Numbered from the stretch's first letter, positions 9,212 to 18,499 are shown. The stretch is 64,000 nt of DNA from Flavobacterium sp. ASV13 (GCF_000745775.1 NZ_JQJY01000005.1:496001-560000); one strand, 5' to 3'. A program made the numbers and translations. The notes: generated by a model from the sequence alone, not told the origin.

Positions 9212-9275
9212 CAATTAGAAAATGTGTCAATTAGAAAATGTGTCAATTAGAAAATGTGTCAATTAGAAAATTTGA
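9212..9275. repeat. 16-bp tandem repeat, 3.7 copies
   Basis: The unit CAATTAGAAAATGTGT is repeated head to tail at 9212, 9228 and 9244, with a diverged partial copy at 9260. It lies upstream of radC, between it and the Mur ligase gene. Confidence 0.9.
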
Positions 9276-9307
9276 TAATTTTAAAAAAAAAGTGCCAACT
9301 GCAATGC

Positions 9308-9336
9308 AATTGACACATTATCTAATTTTCTAATTG
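9308..9336. repeat. Inverted diverged copy of the 16-bp repeat
   Basis: On the minus strand this reads CAATTAGAAAAT, TAGAT, AATGTGTCAATT, that is, the same repeat text as at 9212-9275 in opposite orientation with a small insertion. The two blocks could pair into a hairpin just after the Mur ligase stop. Confidence 0.75.
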
Positions 9337-9341
9337 ATTAA

Positions 9342-10697
9342 TTACTCAATCAAACCTTTTACTTCGTCAAAATTTAATCCGCCATAATTTCCGGAACTCA
9401 TTAATAAAAGTGCAGAATTATCTAAATTCAAATTGAATAAATATTCTTTGAATTCAGCTGGATTAGTATAAATAACAAGATCTTCACGATTAAATGCTTT
9501 TGCAATTTGCTCGTAAGTTACTTCTTCCAATTGTTTGATTTTTACGGCATCTGGTGAATAAAACACAACTGCCACATCAGCATATTCAAGTGCGCCTTCA
9601 TATTCTTTTAAGAATTCAGCATTTAAACTACTATATGTATGAAGTTCTAGACATGCTACCAAAGTTCTGTTTGGGTACTGTTCTTTTACCGCTTTTGTTG
9701 TAGCGGCAACTTTACTTGGCGAATGCGCAAAATCTTTGTAAGCAACTTTGCCTTTTCCTTCAGCTATTTTTTCTAAACGTTTTGAAGCACCTTTGAAACT
9801 TGCAATTGCTTCATAAAAATCAGCCTCATCTACACCCATATTTTGGCAAATCCATTTGGCTCCAGCCAAATTATTTAAATTATGCGCCCCAAAAACTTCA
9901 ATTGGCATATCACCTTCAGGAGTTTCCAACAAAGTTACTCCGTCGCTTACTGTATAATTTGGAGTCGAATAGGCCAGTTTTCGAATTGGATTTGTAGCTG
10001 CTTCTGCAACACGTTTTACTTCTGGATCATTTTCATTGTAAACCAAAATTCCTCCATTTGTAATTTTTCCTATGAAGATTTCAAATTGCTCTACGTAATT
10101 TTCATACGTTGGAAACACATTAATATGATCCCAAGCAATTCCGGAAATCAAAGCGATATTTGGCTGATACAAATGAAATTTCGGGCGTCTGTCAATTGGT
10201 GAAGATAAATATTCATCTCCTTCCAGAACCATAAAATCATTTTCTTCGGTTAAGTGAACCATTGTATCAAAACCTTCTAACTGCGCGCCAACCATATAAT
10301 CAACCGCAATATTGTGGTAATGCATTACGTGCAAAATCATCGAAGTAATTGTCGTTTTTCCGTGAGAACCGCCAATTACAACGCGCGTTTTATTTTTTGA
10401 TTGCTCATATAAAAACTCTGGATATGAATAAATTTTCAATCCTAATTCCTGCGCTTTCAGCAATTCCGGATTATCTGCTTTTGCGTGCATTCCCAAAATT
10501 ATTGCATCAATATCAGCCGTAATTTTTTCTGGAAACCAACCTAATTCAGCCGGAAGAATTCCCTTTTTTTCTAATCTTGATTTTGATGGTTCAAAAATAG
10601 CATCGTCGCTTCCTGTAACCTTATATCCTTTGTTATGCAATGCTAATGCTAAGTTGTGCATGGCACTTCCGCCTATCGCGATGAAATGTGTTTTCAT
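9342..10697 (-). CDS. mpl: UDP-N-acetylmuramate:L-alanyl-gamma-D-glutamyl-meso-diaminopimelate ligase (Mpl-type Mur ligase)
   Basis: A 451-residue Mur ligase for peptidoglycan. The N-terminal Rossmann-like domain starts FIAIGGSAMHNLALAL, close to Mpl rather than MurC; the P-loop is GSHGKTT (110-116); the central domain has DFMVLEGDEYLSS and HINVFPTYENY; the C-terminal domain holds KDFAHSPSKV. Mpl recycles the tripeptide released from old peptidoglycan by joining it to UDP-MurNAc in the cytoplasm. MurC is the main alternative, but the sequence, shorter length and isolation from the division/cell-wall cluster favour Mpl. Confidence 0.8.
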   Translation of the reverse strand: MKTHFIAIGGSAMHNLALALHNKGYKVTGSDDAIFEPSKSRLEKKGILPAELGWFPEKITADIDAIILGMHAKADNPELLKAQELGLKIYSYPEFLYEQSKNKTRVVIGGSHGKTTITSMILHVMHYHNIAVDYMVGAQLEGFDTMVHLTEENDFMVLEGDEYLSSPIDRRPKFHLYQPNIALISGIAWDHINVFPTYENYVEQFEIFIGKITNGGILVYNENDPEVKRVAEAATNPIRKLAYSTPNYTVSDGVTLLETPEGDMPIEVFGAHNLNNLAGAKWICQNMGVDEADFYEAIASFKGASKRLEKIAEGKGKVAYKDFAHSPSKVAATTKAVKEQYPNRTLVACLELHTYSSLNAEFLKEYEGALEYADVAVVFYSPDAVKIKQLEEVTYEQIAKAFNREDLVIYTNPAEFKEYLFNLNLDNSALLLMSSGNYGGLNFDEVKGLIE

Positions 10698-10700
10698 TTA

Positions 10701-10739
10701 AAATTCCAATTTATTTAAATACTAAATTCCAATTTATTT
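10701..10739. repeat. Direct repeat of a 16-bp AT-rich unit
   Basis: AAATTCCAATTTATTT occurs at 10701-10716 and 10724-10739, 23 bases apart, in the gap between the TPR gene and the Mur ligase. The TTCCAA core resembles the palindromes seen at 39.7, 42.3 and 43.0 kb. Confidence 0.7.
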
Positions 10740-10767
10740 TTCAGAATTCAGTTTTGAGATTTGATTG

Positions 10768-11454
10768 TTATGCGTCAAATTTTCGTTTCAGTTCCTGTGC
10801 TTTTTTAGGATCTTTTAATTTGTTCAAATATAAATTATATAATTTTTGAAACGTGACTTTTGAATTGCCAATTTCATGTGCTTTTTTATAATTTTTTTCA
10901 GCTGCATCATAACGCTTAAAATATTCGTCGATTCTTCCTTTTGACAAATAACCATCAATTGGTGAAAACTGTGCTAATTCGTTAGAATATGAAATTGCTT
11001 TCGATTCGCTTCCTCCTAAAATTCCAGGCAATTGTAAATATATTTCAATCAATGCCCATCTTGCCTGAACGTGTTTTGGATTGAGTTCGATCGCTTTTTC
11101 AAAAGCTTCTTTCATATCACCTACCATTGAAAAAGCTTTAATTTTATTTACTTCTACAGCATGCATCGCCAGACAACCTCCGTATTTAAAAAAATAGTCA
11201 GCAACTGTAGGTTTCAATTCTTTTAATTTTTTGAAATATTCAGCACCTTTCACCCAAGATTTTTGATGTGCCGCAATTTCGCCCAAATACTCCAAAGTTT
11301 TTAAATCTAATGGATTGTTTTTTAATATTCCCTCAAAAAGCAATTGGGCTTCATTGTATTTTTTAGACTGAAATAATTTTTCTGCTTTTTCAAAATTAGA
11401 TTGCGACCAACAATACATCGGGACAATTAAAAATAAGATTAGCAGCTTTTTCAT
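10768..11454 (-). CDS. Exported TPR-repeat protein
   Basis: A 228-residue protein with signal peptide MKKLLILFLIVPMYCWSQ and a series of tetratricopeptide-like helical pairs: NFEKAEKLFQSKKYNEAQLLF, LKTLEYLGEIAAHQKSWVKG, DMKEAFEKAIELNPKHVQARW, RYDAAEKNYKKAHEIG. TPR arrays are protein-binding scaffolds, here on the periplasmic side. No catalytic motif is present. It lies between the S46 peptidase gene, which is upstream on the same strand, and the Mur ligase gene, but a terminator-like hairpin after the peptidase suggests separate transcription. Confidence 0.8.
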   Translation of the reverse strand: MKKLLILFLIVPMYCWSQSNFEKAEKLFQSKKYNEAQLLFEGILKNNPLDLKTLEYLGEIAAHQKSWVKGAEYFKKLKELKPTVADYFFKYGGCLAMHAVEVNKIKAFSMVGDMKEAFEKAIELNPKHVQARWALIEIYLQLPGILGGSESKAISYSNELAQFSPIDGYLSKGRIDEYFKRYDAAEKNYKKAHEIGNSKVTFQKLYNLYLNKLKDPKKAQELKRKFDA

Positions 11455-11477
11455 ATATCAAAAATAAGGAAATATAT

Positions 11478-11516
11478 AAAACAAAAAACCCGACAAGTTT
11501 CAAAAACTGTCGGGTT
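11478..11516 (-). terminator. Terminator after the S46 peptidase gene
   Basis: Inverted repeat ACCCGACA / TGTCGGGT with an A-rich left flank that becomes a T-tract on the minus strand, 23 bases past the stop of the peptidase gene. Confidence 0.8.
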
Positions 11517-11538
11517 TAATTTTATAAAGAAATTGAGA

Positions 11539-13683
11539 TTATTTCGCAATCGTCAATTCGTCGATAATGTTTTTAGCTCCTGCATATTTATCAATAATCC
11601 AAAGAACATAACGAATATCGACATTGATAGTTCTTTGCAATTTAGGATCAAAAATAACATCTCCAGCCATCGCTTCGATGTTTCCATCAAAAGCAATTCC
11701 GATTAATTCTCCTTTTCCATTAAGAACCGGTGAACCTGAATTTCCTCCAGTAATATCATTATCTGTCAAGAAATTGATTGGCATATATCCTGCTTTATCA
11801 GCATATTGTCCGTAATCTTTTTTGTTATTTAATTCTAATAAACGAGCTGGTAAATCAAATTCCTGATCTCCGGCTTTGTATTTTTTTACCATACTAGCCA
11901 TATCTGTATAATTGTTGATTTTAGCATCGTTACGAAGATCAGCAGGTAAAGCGCGAACTTTTCCGTAAGTCAATCTCAAAGTTGAGTTAGCATCCGGATA
12001 TTTTATTGCGTTTAATTTTGACTCTCTTAAACCTTCAACTAATTTGCGGTAAGCAATTGCAAAACCATCATCTGCTTTTGCCTGATCATCTGTTTTAGCA
12101 CGGAATTTAGTCATAAGATCATTAGAAATAATATACAATGGATCGTGTACAATTGCTAATGGTTTTGGATCAGCCAAAAATGCTAATACTTTTTCTTTAT
12201 TTGTAAAATAACTAATTTCAGTTGCTTTTACTACATCAGCAGTAAAATCTCCGTTATTAGCCGCTTTCATTTTTGCAATTTCTGGAGCAAGTCCATATTC
12301 AGAAGCTTTTGCAGCGTATAAATTTAGCTGAGCCGTTAAAACATCTTTTTCTAAAGGTGCATAAAAATCACCATAAATGTTCTCAACCATTGCATTGATC
12401 TTAGGAAGCATTTCAGCTTTTTTAGCATCATTTTCTTTATAGTAAGCAATCAATGCATTTCCAAGATTTGCTGGACCAGCGGCATAACTTGACGTTCGTA
12501 AAACTTGTGACAAATAATTATCGTGACGCGCTTTTAAATTCGTTTCTCTGTAATAGTCATTAATTGTCGGAATAACATTTTCGTATTTATCTTTATTTAC
12601 CGGCTTGCTTGCCCACTCATAAAATTTATCTTCTTGCTCTGCTTTTGCATCTGCCGTTCCGGCTTTTGTTAAAGCATCGATCATACCTTGACGGTTTTTC
12701 CAGTAATTTGCAGTCGAAGCATATTTAGAAGCGTAGTTTAAACGAACAGTCGCATCTTTATCCATATACTTTTTCATGACATCCATTCCGGTTTTTGCAC
12801 CTTCAACCCATGCAGGATAAGCAAATTTTACATTTTGCTCAATTCCTCCAGCTGGCATCCAGCGATTTGTTCTACCTGGATAACCAAGAATCATTGCAAA
12901 ATCATTTTCTTTAACTCCTTTGATGCTTACTGGCAAATAATGTTTTGGCTGTAATGGCACATTATCTTTTGAATACGTTGCAGGATTTCCGTCTTTATCA
13001 GCATAAACTCTAAACATAGAGAAATCTCCCGTTTGACGAGGCCATTCCCAGTTGTCAGTATCTCCACCAAATTTACCAACACTTTCTGGCGGTGTTCCTA
13101 CCAAACGAACGTCTGTGTAATCTTGGTAAACAAAATAATAATATTCATTTCCTTGAAAGAAAGGACGAACAGAAACAGTATATTTTCCGTTTTCGCTGTT
13201 TTCTTTTTCAATTAAACTGATTTCTTGTTGAATGATTTTATTTCTTTCAGTTTCTGTCATTTGATCATTTACTTTTGACAAAATTCTTTTCGAAACATCG
13301 TCCATACGAACGAAGAAACGAACATATAAAGATTTAGGTTTCAATTCTTCTGAACGATTTTTTGCCCAAAAACCATCTTTCAAATGGTTTTGTTCGGCAG
13401 TTGAAAGTTCTGCAATCGCACTATATCCACAGTGATGATTAGTTAATACCAAACCACTGTTAGAAACGATTTCAGCAGTACAACCTCCATTGAACTGTAC
13501 AATAGCATCTTTTAAACTATGATGATTGATACTGTAGATTTCTTCAGCTGTTAACTGAAGCCCCATTTTCTCCATATCTCTATGGTTCAATCTTTCGATA
13601 AACATCAAAAACCACATTCCTTCATCAGCTCTTACAGGAAAAGCCATCAAGCACATGGTTAAGAATAAAACTATTTTTTTCAT
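11539..13683 (-). CDS. S46-family dipeptidyl-peptidase, DPP7-like
   Basis: A 714-residue periplasmic serine exopeptidase that removes dipeptides from peptide N-termini. Signal peptide MKKIVLFLTMCLMAFPVRA is followed by a chymotrypsin-like fold with an inserted helical domain. The catalytic His is in TNHHCGYSAI (about residue 83), the Asp in the GGDTDNWEWPRQTGDFS region (about 220) and the Ser in TGGNSGSPV (649). In the S1-determining segment LIGIAFDGNIEAM the residue after FD is Gly, as in DPP7 (hydrophobic P1), not Arg as in DPP11 (Asp/Glu P1). It fits a peptide-eating, asaccharolytic side of metabolism. Single gene with terminator. Confidence 0.92.
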   Translation of the reverse strand: MKKIVLFLTMCLMAFPVRADEGMWFLMFIERLNHRDMEKMGLQLTAEEIYSINHHSLKDAIVQFNGGCTAEIVSNSGLVLTNHHCGYSAIAELSTAEQNHLKDGFWAKNRSEELKPKSLYVRFFVRMDDVSKRILSKVNDQMTETERNKIIQQEISLIEKENSENGKYTVSVRPFFQGNEYYYFVYQDYTDVRLVGTPPESVGKFGGDTDNWEWPRQTGDFSMFRVYADKDGNPATYSKDNVPLQPKHYLPVSIKGVKENDFAMILGYPGRTNRWMPAGGIEQNVKFAYPAWVEGAKTGMDVMKKYMDKDATVRLNYASKYASTANYWKNRQGMIDALTKAGTADAKAEQEDKFYEWASKPVNKDKYENVIPTINDYYRETNLKARHDNYLSQVLRTSSYAAGPANLGNALIAYYKENDAKKAEMLPKINAMVENIYGDFYAPLEKDVLTAQLNLYAAKASEYGLAPEIAKMKAANNGDFTADVVKATEISYFTNKEKVLAFLADPKPLAIVHDPLYIISNDLMTKFRAKTDDQAKADDGFAIAYRKLVEGLRESKLNAIKYPDANSTLRLTYGKVRALPADLRNDAKINNYTDMASMVKKYKAGDQEFDLPARLLELNNKKDYGQYADKAGYMPINFLTDNDITGGNSGSPVLNGKGELIGIAFDGNIEAMAGDVIFDPKLQRTINVDIRYVLWIIDKYAGAKNIIDELTIAK

Positions 13684-13996
13684 GTTATTTTATTTAAGTG
13701 ATGCGAATATAGCTCATTTTCGCAAAAAAAGTAAGCTTTCAACGCAAATTCAAAACATATTAAATAAAAGAAAAGGTGATTTTGCGAAATCCATAATTTA
13801 AGCGAACACAAAAATTATCTTAAAAATCGAGTATAAATCTTCACGAAACATTTAAAAATTTAGAAAACTAAACAATACGACTTTTAAAAAACAATAAAAT
13901 TTGTAAAAATATACTTTCTTTTAAAAATTTTAATTATAAATTATTTCTTACAATTTTAAATCTTCTAAATTTGCCCACTTATAAAAAATTTAAAAG
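13684..13996. other. Divergent AT-rich intergenic region
   Basis: A 313-base spacer between the divergent S46 peptidase and a small barrel protein. It holds a -7 box TAAATTTG at 13966-13973, 23 bases before the ATG at 13997, without a clear TTG at -33. No open frame or strong hairpin was seen. Confidence 0.6.
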
Positions 13997-14527
13997 ATGA
14001 AAAAATTATTAGTAGCGGTAGTTGTAATGATTACAACTTATGCAAGTGCACAAAAAAATTCAATTTTACTAGGCGGAAATGTTGGATTTTCTTCAGAAAA
14101 GATTGGAGACTCTAAACTTGAAAACTTTGAATTTTCTCCAAAAGTTGGGTATCAGTTTGCTGATCAATGGACTGCCGGAGTTGAAGGTTCAATTATGAAT
14201 GTTAAAACTTCTGGATCTGATACAACGGAGCGATATAAAATTGGAGGTTTTGTACGTTATACGGTACCTCTGTCAGATTTATTTTCTGTTTTTGGAGATT
14301 TAGGCGCCGGCTACCAATCTACAAACTTGAACGATGCTAAAGGAATGTATGCAAATTTAACGCCTGCATTATTCATTAACATGAAAAGAGGATTTGGTTT
14401 AAATTTCTCTATCGGAGGATTAAACTATGATAATCTTGATGGAAAAAATGACCCAAGACAAGAACGTTTTGGTTTTGATTTTGGAAAAACTTTAAAAATC
14501 GGAATTTCTAAAAACTTCGGATTATAA
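13997..14527 (+). CDS. Small outer-membrane beta-barrel protein
   Basis: A 176-residue exported protein. Signal peptide MKKLLVAVVVMITTYASAQ is followed by alternating beta strands (ILLGGNVGFSS, FSPKVGYQFADQWTAGVEGSI, YKIGGFVRYTV, FSVFGDLGAGYQS, GFGLNFSIGGLNYD) and ends in a KIGISKNFGL strand. This fits an eight-strand OmpW/OmpA-like barrel (outer membrane protein beta-barrel domain). Function cannot be stated. It is preceded by a TAAATTTG -7 box and followed by a bidirectional terminator shared with obgE. Confidence 0.8.
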   Translation: MKKLLVAVVVMITTYASAQKNSILLGGNVGFSSEKIGDSKLENFEFSPKVGYQFADQWTAGVEGSIMNVKTSGSDTTERYKIGGFVRYTVPLSDLFSVFGDLGAGYQSTNLNDAKGMYANLTPALFINMKRGFGLNFSIGGLNYDNLDGKNDPRQERFGFDFGKTLKIGISKNFGL

Positions 14528-14590
14528 TTTTTTGGATTTACGTTAAAAAGTAAAATCCTTTATACTTTTTGTTTTTTCGCGCAAAAAGTA

Positions 14591-14624
14591 AAAAACCCGA
14601 CAATTTTCTAATTGTCGGGTTTTA
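14591..14624. terminator. Bidirectional terminator between barrel protein and obgE
   Basis: Perfect ten-base stem CCCGACAATT / AATTGTCGGG with loop TTCT, with an A-tract on the left and T-tract on the right, so it can stop transcription from both convergent genes. Confidence 0.9.
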
Positions 14625-14645
14625 TATTTATAAAGAAAAACGATT

Positions 14646-15647
14646 TTACTCGTTAAGCATTTTCCAAAGTTTATCTTTCAAATCTGTCAAACCTTGTTGC
14701 GCAACAGATGAAATAAACATGTAAGGTACATCTTTAAAGGAAACATCAAGTTCCGCCTTTAATTCGGCTTTTAATTCATCATCCAGCATATCGCATTTTG
14801 AGATAACTAAAAGACGTTCTTTGTCCAGCATTTCAGGATTGTATTTGGTTAATTCGTTAACCAAAATATCATATTCTGCTTTGATGTCTGGCGTATCAAC
14901 AGGAACTAAAAATAGTAATGTTGAATTACGTTCAATATGACGCAGGAAATAATGTCCCAAACCTTTTCCTTCGGCAGCACCTTCAATAATTCCAGGAATA
15001 TCAGCAATTACAAAAGATTGAAAATCTCTGTAAGCAACAATACCTAAGTTTGGTTTTAAAGTCGTAAACGGATAATCAGCAATTTTTGGTTTTGCCGAAG
15101 TCAATACAGACAATAAAGTAGATTTTCCTGCATTTGGGAAACCAACTAAACCAACATCAGCCAAAACTTTAAGTTCCAAAATGACATCCATTTCTACACC
15201 AAGCAAACCTGGTTGTGCATAACGAGGCGTTTGGTTAGTCGAACTTCTAAAATGCCAGTTTCCTAAACCTCCCTTTCCTCCTCTTGCAAGAATCTGTTTT
15301 TCTCCGTGTTCTGTAATCTCAAAAAGTGTCTCGCCAGTTTCTTTGTCTTTTACAACAGTTCCCAGAGGCACTTCAATGATTTTATCATCTCCATCTGCTC
15401 CTGTGCTACGATCTCCTCCTCCGTCTCCGCCATGTCCAGCTTTAATGTGACGCGCAAACTTTAAATGAAATAATGTCCAGAGTCCTTTATTTCCCACTAA
15501 ATACACATGTCCTCCGCGACCTCCGTCACCTCCGTCAGGACCTCCTTTTTCAATAAATTTCTCTCTATGTAAATGCGTAGATCCTTTTCCTCCTTTTCCG
15601 GAAGAAACATATATCTTAACGTAATCTACAAAATTTCCTTCTGTCAT
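14646..15647 (-). CDS. obgE: GTPase ObgE/CgtA
   Basis: A 333-residue essential GTPase involved in 50S ribosome assembly and growth control. The glycine-rich Obg fold fills residues 1-158 (SSGKGGKGSTHLHREKF, GGPDGGDGGRGGHV). The G domain has G1 GFPNAGKST, switch 1 YPFTTLKPNLG, G3 DIPGIIEGA and G4 SKCD, where Ser replaces the usual Asn of NKxD. The gene lacks a C-terminal extension. It ends the minus-strand series hpt - adk - CNNM - obgE, but spacings of more than 60 bases suggest internal promoters. Confidence 0.95.
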   Translation of the reverse strand: MTEGNFVDYVKIYVSSGKGGKGSTHLHREKFIEKGGPDGGDGGRGGHVYLVGNKGLWTLFHLKFARHIKAGHGGDGGGDRSTGADGDDKIIEVPLGTVVKDKETGETLFEITEHGEKQILARGGKGGLGNWHFRSSTNQTPRYAQPGLLGVEMDVILELKVLADVGLVGFPNAGKSTLLSVLTSAKPKIADYPFTTLKPNLGIVAYRDFQSFVIADIPGIIEGAAEGKGLGHYFLRHIERNSTLLFLVPVDTPDIKAEYDILVNELTKYNPEMLDKERLLVISKCDMLDDELKAELKAELDVSFKDVPYMFISSVAQQGLTDLKDKLWKMLNE

Positions 15648-15786
15648 TTTTCTGAATTTCAGATTTTAGATTTTAAATTTCAGATTGCTCTAAATTCTAT
15701 ATCTAAACTCTATTTTATTTATTTTTCAATACCAGTCCATATTTTCAGTACAAACTGCGACTGTAAACTGTGACTGCAAACTTTTT

Positions 15787-17061
15787 TTATTCTTTCAAAG
15801 CTTTTACAAGCACTTTATCGATCTTAACGCCGTCCATATCGATGACCTCTAAAACGAATTTTTGCCAAACCAATTTTTCGCCTTCTTTTGGAATATGCGA
15901 CAGCTCGGTCATAATCATTCCGCTAACAGTATTTACTTCGTAATCATTTGTCAATTCATCTAACTCAAAATAAGTTAAGAAATCATGCAATGAGTAATGT
16001 CCGTCAACCAGCCATGAACCATCTTCTCTTTCTATCAATTGAAATTCATCTTTATAAAACTCAGATGCATCACCTACTAAAGCTTCCAAAATATCATTCA
16101 AAGTAATCATACCCTGAAAAACTCCATATTCATCTGAAACTAAAGCATAATGAACACCTGTTTTTTTGAAATTTTCCAACGCTTTGTAAGCTGTCGTCTG
16201 CTCCATTAAATAAGGTGCATCAGATAGTATTGAAGTCAAATCAAAATTATCATTTTCGATGTTGGCAAAAATATTTTTTAAAGTTACAACACCAACTATA
16301 TCGTCGTAATTGTCTTTGTAAACCGGGTAAACAGTATGTAAATCCTGAACAACTAATGCTTTAATCTTTTCTTTATCTGCTTTTAATGGAAGCATATCAA
16401 CAGATTTTCTGTGCGTCATTAACGAACTTACTTTTCTATCTCCAATATGAAAAACACGTTCTACAATATCCTGCTCAATTTCCTGAACTTCACCAACTTC
16501 AGTTCCTTCTTTTATAATTGCTTTGATTTCCTCTTCAGTAACTTTTCCGTCAGCGGTTGGTTTTATCTGAAGAATATTCAACAAAAAATCGGTCGAAGAT
16601 GTTAAGAGCCAAATAAATGGCGCTGTAATAATCGAAATTACTTTCATTGGCATTGCAAACATTTTTGCGATTGCTTCAGGATAATTTAATCCAATTCGTT
16701 TTGGAAGCAATTCTCCCAAAACCAACGAGAAAAAAGTTAAAACAACAACCACAATTCCAACTGCAAGTGAATGAGCGTAAGGTTTTAAAACAGCAAAACC
16801 GGAAACAAAACTTTCTACATCTATTGTAATTTTATCACCACTATAAATACCCGTCAAAATCCCGATTAAGGTAATTCCGATTTGTACCGTTGATAAAAAT
16901 TTGTTTGGAGAATTCGCCAGATCTAGCGCAATTTTGGCACCTTTATTTCCTTTTTTTGCCGCCGTTTCCAATCTGTTTTTTCTGGCCGAAATCAATGCAA
17001 TTTCAGACATCGAGAAAACTCCATTTAATAGTATTAGAAAAAATATTATTAGTATTTCCAT
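15787..17061 (-). CDS. CNNM/CorC (hemolysin) family transporter with CBS pair
   Basis: A 424-residue membrane protein. Residues 1-190 form a DUF21/CNNM membrane domain (LIIFFLILLNGVFSMSEIALISARKNRLE, GELLPKRIGLNYPEAIA), followed by two CBS domains (VSSLMTHRKSVDMLPL, TAYKALENFKKTGVHYALVSDEYG) and a CorC_HlyC domain at the end. Family members are linked to Mg2+ and Co2+ efflux; the old name hemolysin is not a function. It lies between adk and obgE. The order hpt-adk-obgE is familiar in Flavobacteria, and this gene is placed inside that series. Confidence 0.85.
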   Translation of the reverse strand: MEILIIFFLILLNGVFSMSEIALISARKNRLETAAKKGNKGAKIALDLANSPNKFLSTVQIGITLIGILTGIYSGDKITIDVESFVSGFAVLKPYAHSLAVGIVVVVLTFFSLVLGELLPKRIGLNYPEAIAKMFAMPMKVISIITAPFIWLLTSSTDFLLNILQIKPTADGKVTEEEIKAIIKEGTEVGEVQEIEQDIVERVFHIGDRKVSSLMTHRKSVDMLPLKADKEKIKALVVQDLHTVYPVYKDNYDDIVGVVTLKNIFANIENDNFDLTSILSDAPYLMEQTTAYKALENFKKTGVHYALVSDEYGVFQGMITLNDILEALVGDASEFYKDEFQLIEREDGSWLVDGHYSLHDFLTYFELDELTNDYEVNTVSGMIMTELSHIPKEGEKLVWQKFVLEVIDMDGVKIDKVLVKALKE

Positions 17062-17158
17062 TTTTAAGTTTAAAGTTAAAAGCCAAAAGTTAAATGTTTT
17101 TCAGAACTTATTTCAATTTCCTTCTAAACATTTAACTTTTAACTTCAAACAGGTTTTG

Positions 17159-17731
17159 TTACAAATTATCTATAACCGATGTTAATCTTTCTGTAATTTG
17201 TTCAATTGTTCCAATACCATCTACGGCATGAAATTTATTTTGCTCTTTATAATATCCAATTAATGGAGCTGTTTTTTCGTTGTATTCCTGATATCTTACA
17301 CGAATTTTTTCTTCGTCTTGATCATCAGCTCTTCCGCTAGTTTTTCCTCTTTCTAGTAAACGTGCTACTAAAATTTCGTCATCAGCTTCTAAAGCAATTG
17401 TAGCAGTAACACTTGAACCAATTGTTGGCAAAAATTTATCTAAAGCTTCAGCCTGATCAATTGTTCTTGGATAACCATCAAATAAAAATCCTGCTGTATC
17501 AGGGTGTTTTTTTACTTCATCAATTAACATTGCTGTTGTTACTTCGCACGGAACTAATTCTCCGTTATCCATAAAAACTCTTGCTTTTTTTCCTAATTCA
17601 GTATCATTTTTTAAATTGAAACGAAAAATATCTCCTGTTGAAAGGTGTGTTAAATTGTATTTTTCTTTTAAAAATTCTGCCTGAGTTCCTTTTCCTGCAC
17701 CAGGCTTTCCAAATAAAACGATGTTAATCAT
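17159..17731 (-). CDS. adk: Adenylate kinase
   Basis: A 190-residue nucleotide kinase (AMP + ATP to 2 ADP). P-loop FGKPGAGKGTQAEFL (about 6-20), AMP-binding THLSTGDIFRFNL, DGYPRTIDQAEAL and the LID arginines in ERGKTSGRADDQDEEKIRVR. The LID is the short type without four zinc Cys. It lies 71 bases after hpt on the same strand, linking purine salvage to adenylate balance. Confidence 0.96.
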   Translation of the reverse strand: MINIVLFGKPGAGKGTQAEFLKEKYNLTHLSTGDIFRFNLKNDTELGKKARVFMDNGELVPCEVTTAMLIDEVKKHPDTAGFLFDGYPRTIDQAEALDKFLPTIGSSVTATIALEADDEILVARLLERGKTSGRADDQDEEKIRVRYQEYNEKTAPLIGYYKEQNKFHAVDGIGTIEQITERLTSVIDNL

Positions 17732-17802
17732 AATGACTGTTAGTGTTGCGACTTCTTACTTTAAGAAGTTTAAAATGAATATATAGTTGTGTTTGTTTTT
17801 AA

Positions 17803-18333
17803 TTATTCAGCTAATTTATAAACCTCTGTCAGGTTTCTTCCAAGACCATCATAGTCTAATCCGTAACCTACAATAAATTTATTCGGGATTCTGATTCCGA
17901 TATAATCGATTTTTATGTCTTTTTTATACGCTTCTGGCTTAAAAAATAATGTTGCAATTTTAAAATGCTTTACATTTCGTTCTTTAAATAAATGTTTTAA
18001 CTCTTCGATTGTGTTTCCGGTATCAATAATATCTTCAATGATTACAACAGTTCTGCCTGTCAAATCCTGATTGATTCCGATTAATTCTTTAACCGAATTT
18101 GTGCTTTCAGTACCTTCATACGATGCCATTTTTATAAATGAAACTTCGCATGGTTTTTTATATTTTTTCAAAAAATCGGAAACAACCATAAAGGCTCCGT
18201 TTAAAACTCCAATAAAAATTGGTGTATCATCTCCAAAATCGTCTTCTACCTGAGCCACTAATTTGATTAAAGCAAAATCAATTTCTTTAGCCGAAATAAA
18301 CGGAACAAATTGTTTATCGTGAAGTTGTATCAT
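17803..18333 (-). CDS. hpt: Hypoxanthine phosphoribosyltransferase
   Basis: A 176-residue type I phosphoribosyltransferase that converts hypoxanthine or guanine and PRPP to IMP or GMP. The PRPP loop is VVIIEDIIDTGNT, the flexible loop region has SFIKMASYEGT, and the purine site contains YIGIRIPNKFIVGYGLDYDG. I chose the ATG at 18333 (MIQLHDKQFVPF): a longer frame opening with TTG at 18360 would start inside the -7 box (TATCTTTG, minus strand, 18358-18365). First gene of the hpt-adk-CNNM-obgE series. Confidence 0.93.
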   Translation of the reverse strand: MIQLHDKQFVPFISAKEIDFALIKLVAQVEDDFGDDTPIFIGVLNGAFMVVSDFLKKYKKPCEVSFIKMASYEGTESTNSVKELIGINQDLTGRTVVIIEDIIDTGNTIEELKHLFKERNVKHFKIATLFFKPEAYKKDIKIDYIGIRIPNKFIVGYGLDYDGLGRNLTEVYKLAE

Positions 18334-18357
18334 TATTTTTAAATTTAAAATAATGGA

Positions 18358-18387
18358 CAAAGATACAGAATTACAACTTAACTGTAA
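18358..18387 (-). promoter_or_regulatory. Promoter of hpt
   Basis: On the minus strand a TTA (18387-18385) is followed after 19 bases by TATCTTTG (18365-18358), close to the Bacteroidota consensus TTG-N19-TAnnTTTG. The box ends 24 bases before the chosen ATG. Confidence 0.65.
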
Positions 18388-18499
18388 GTATCAAAATAAA
18401 CTGTCTGAGTATTTTTTAAGCACATTAAGCACATCTTTTCGAAAAAAATCTTTTAAATTTTAGTAAATTGAGGCCTTTTAAACTTTAATATAAACCTCA

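Noticed and set aside
9146..9214. N-terminal extension of RadC
   Set aside because: Phe/Lys-rich residues unlike the family, upstream of the near-consensus -7 box.
9212..9275. CRISPR-like array
   Set aside because: The repeats are 16 bases and directly adjacent, with no spacers and no cas genes; it is a simple tandem repeat.
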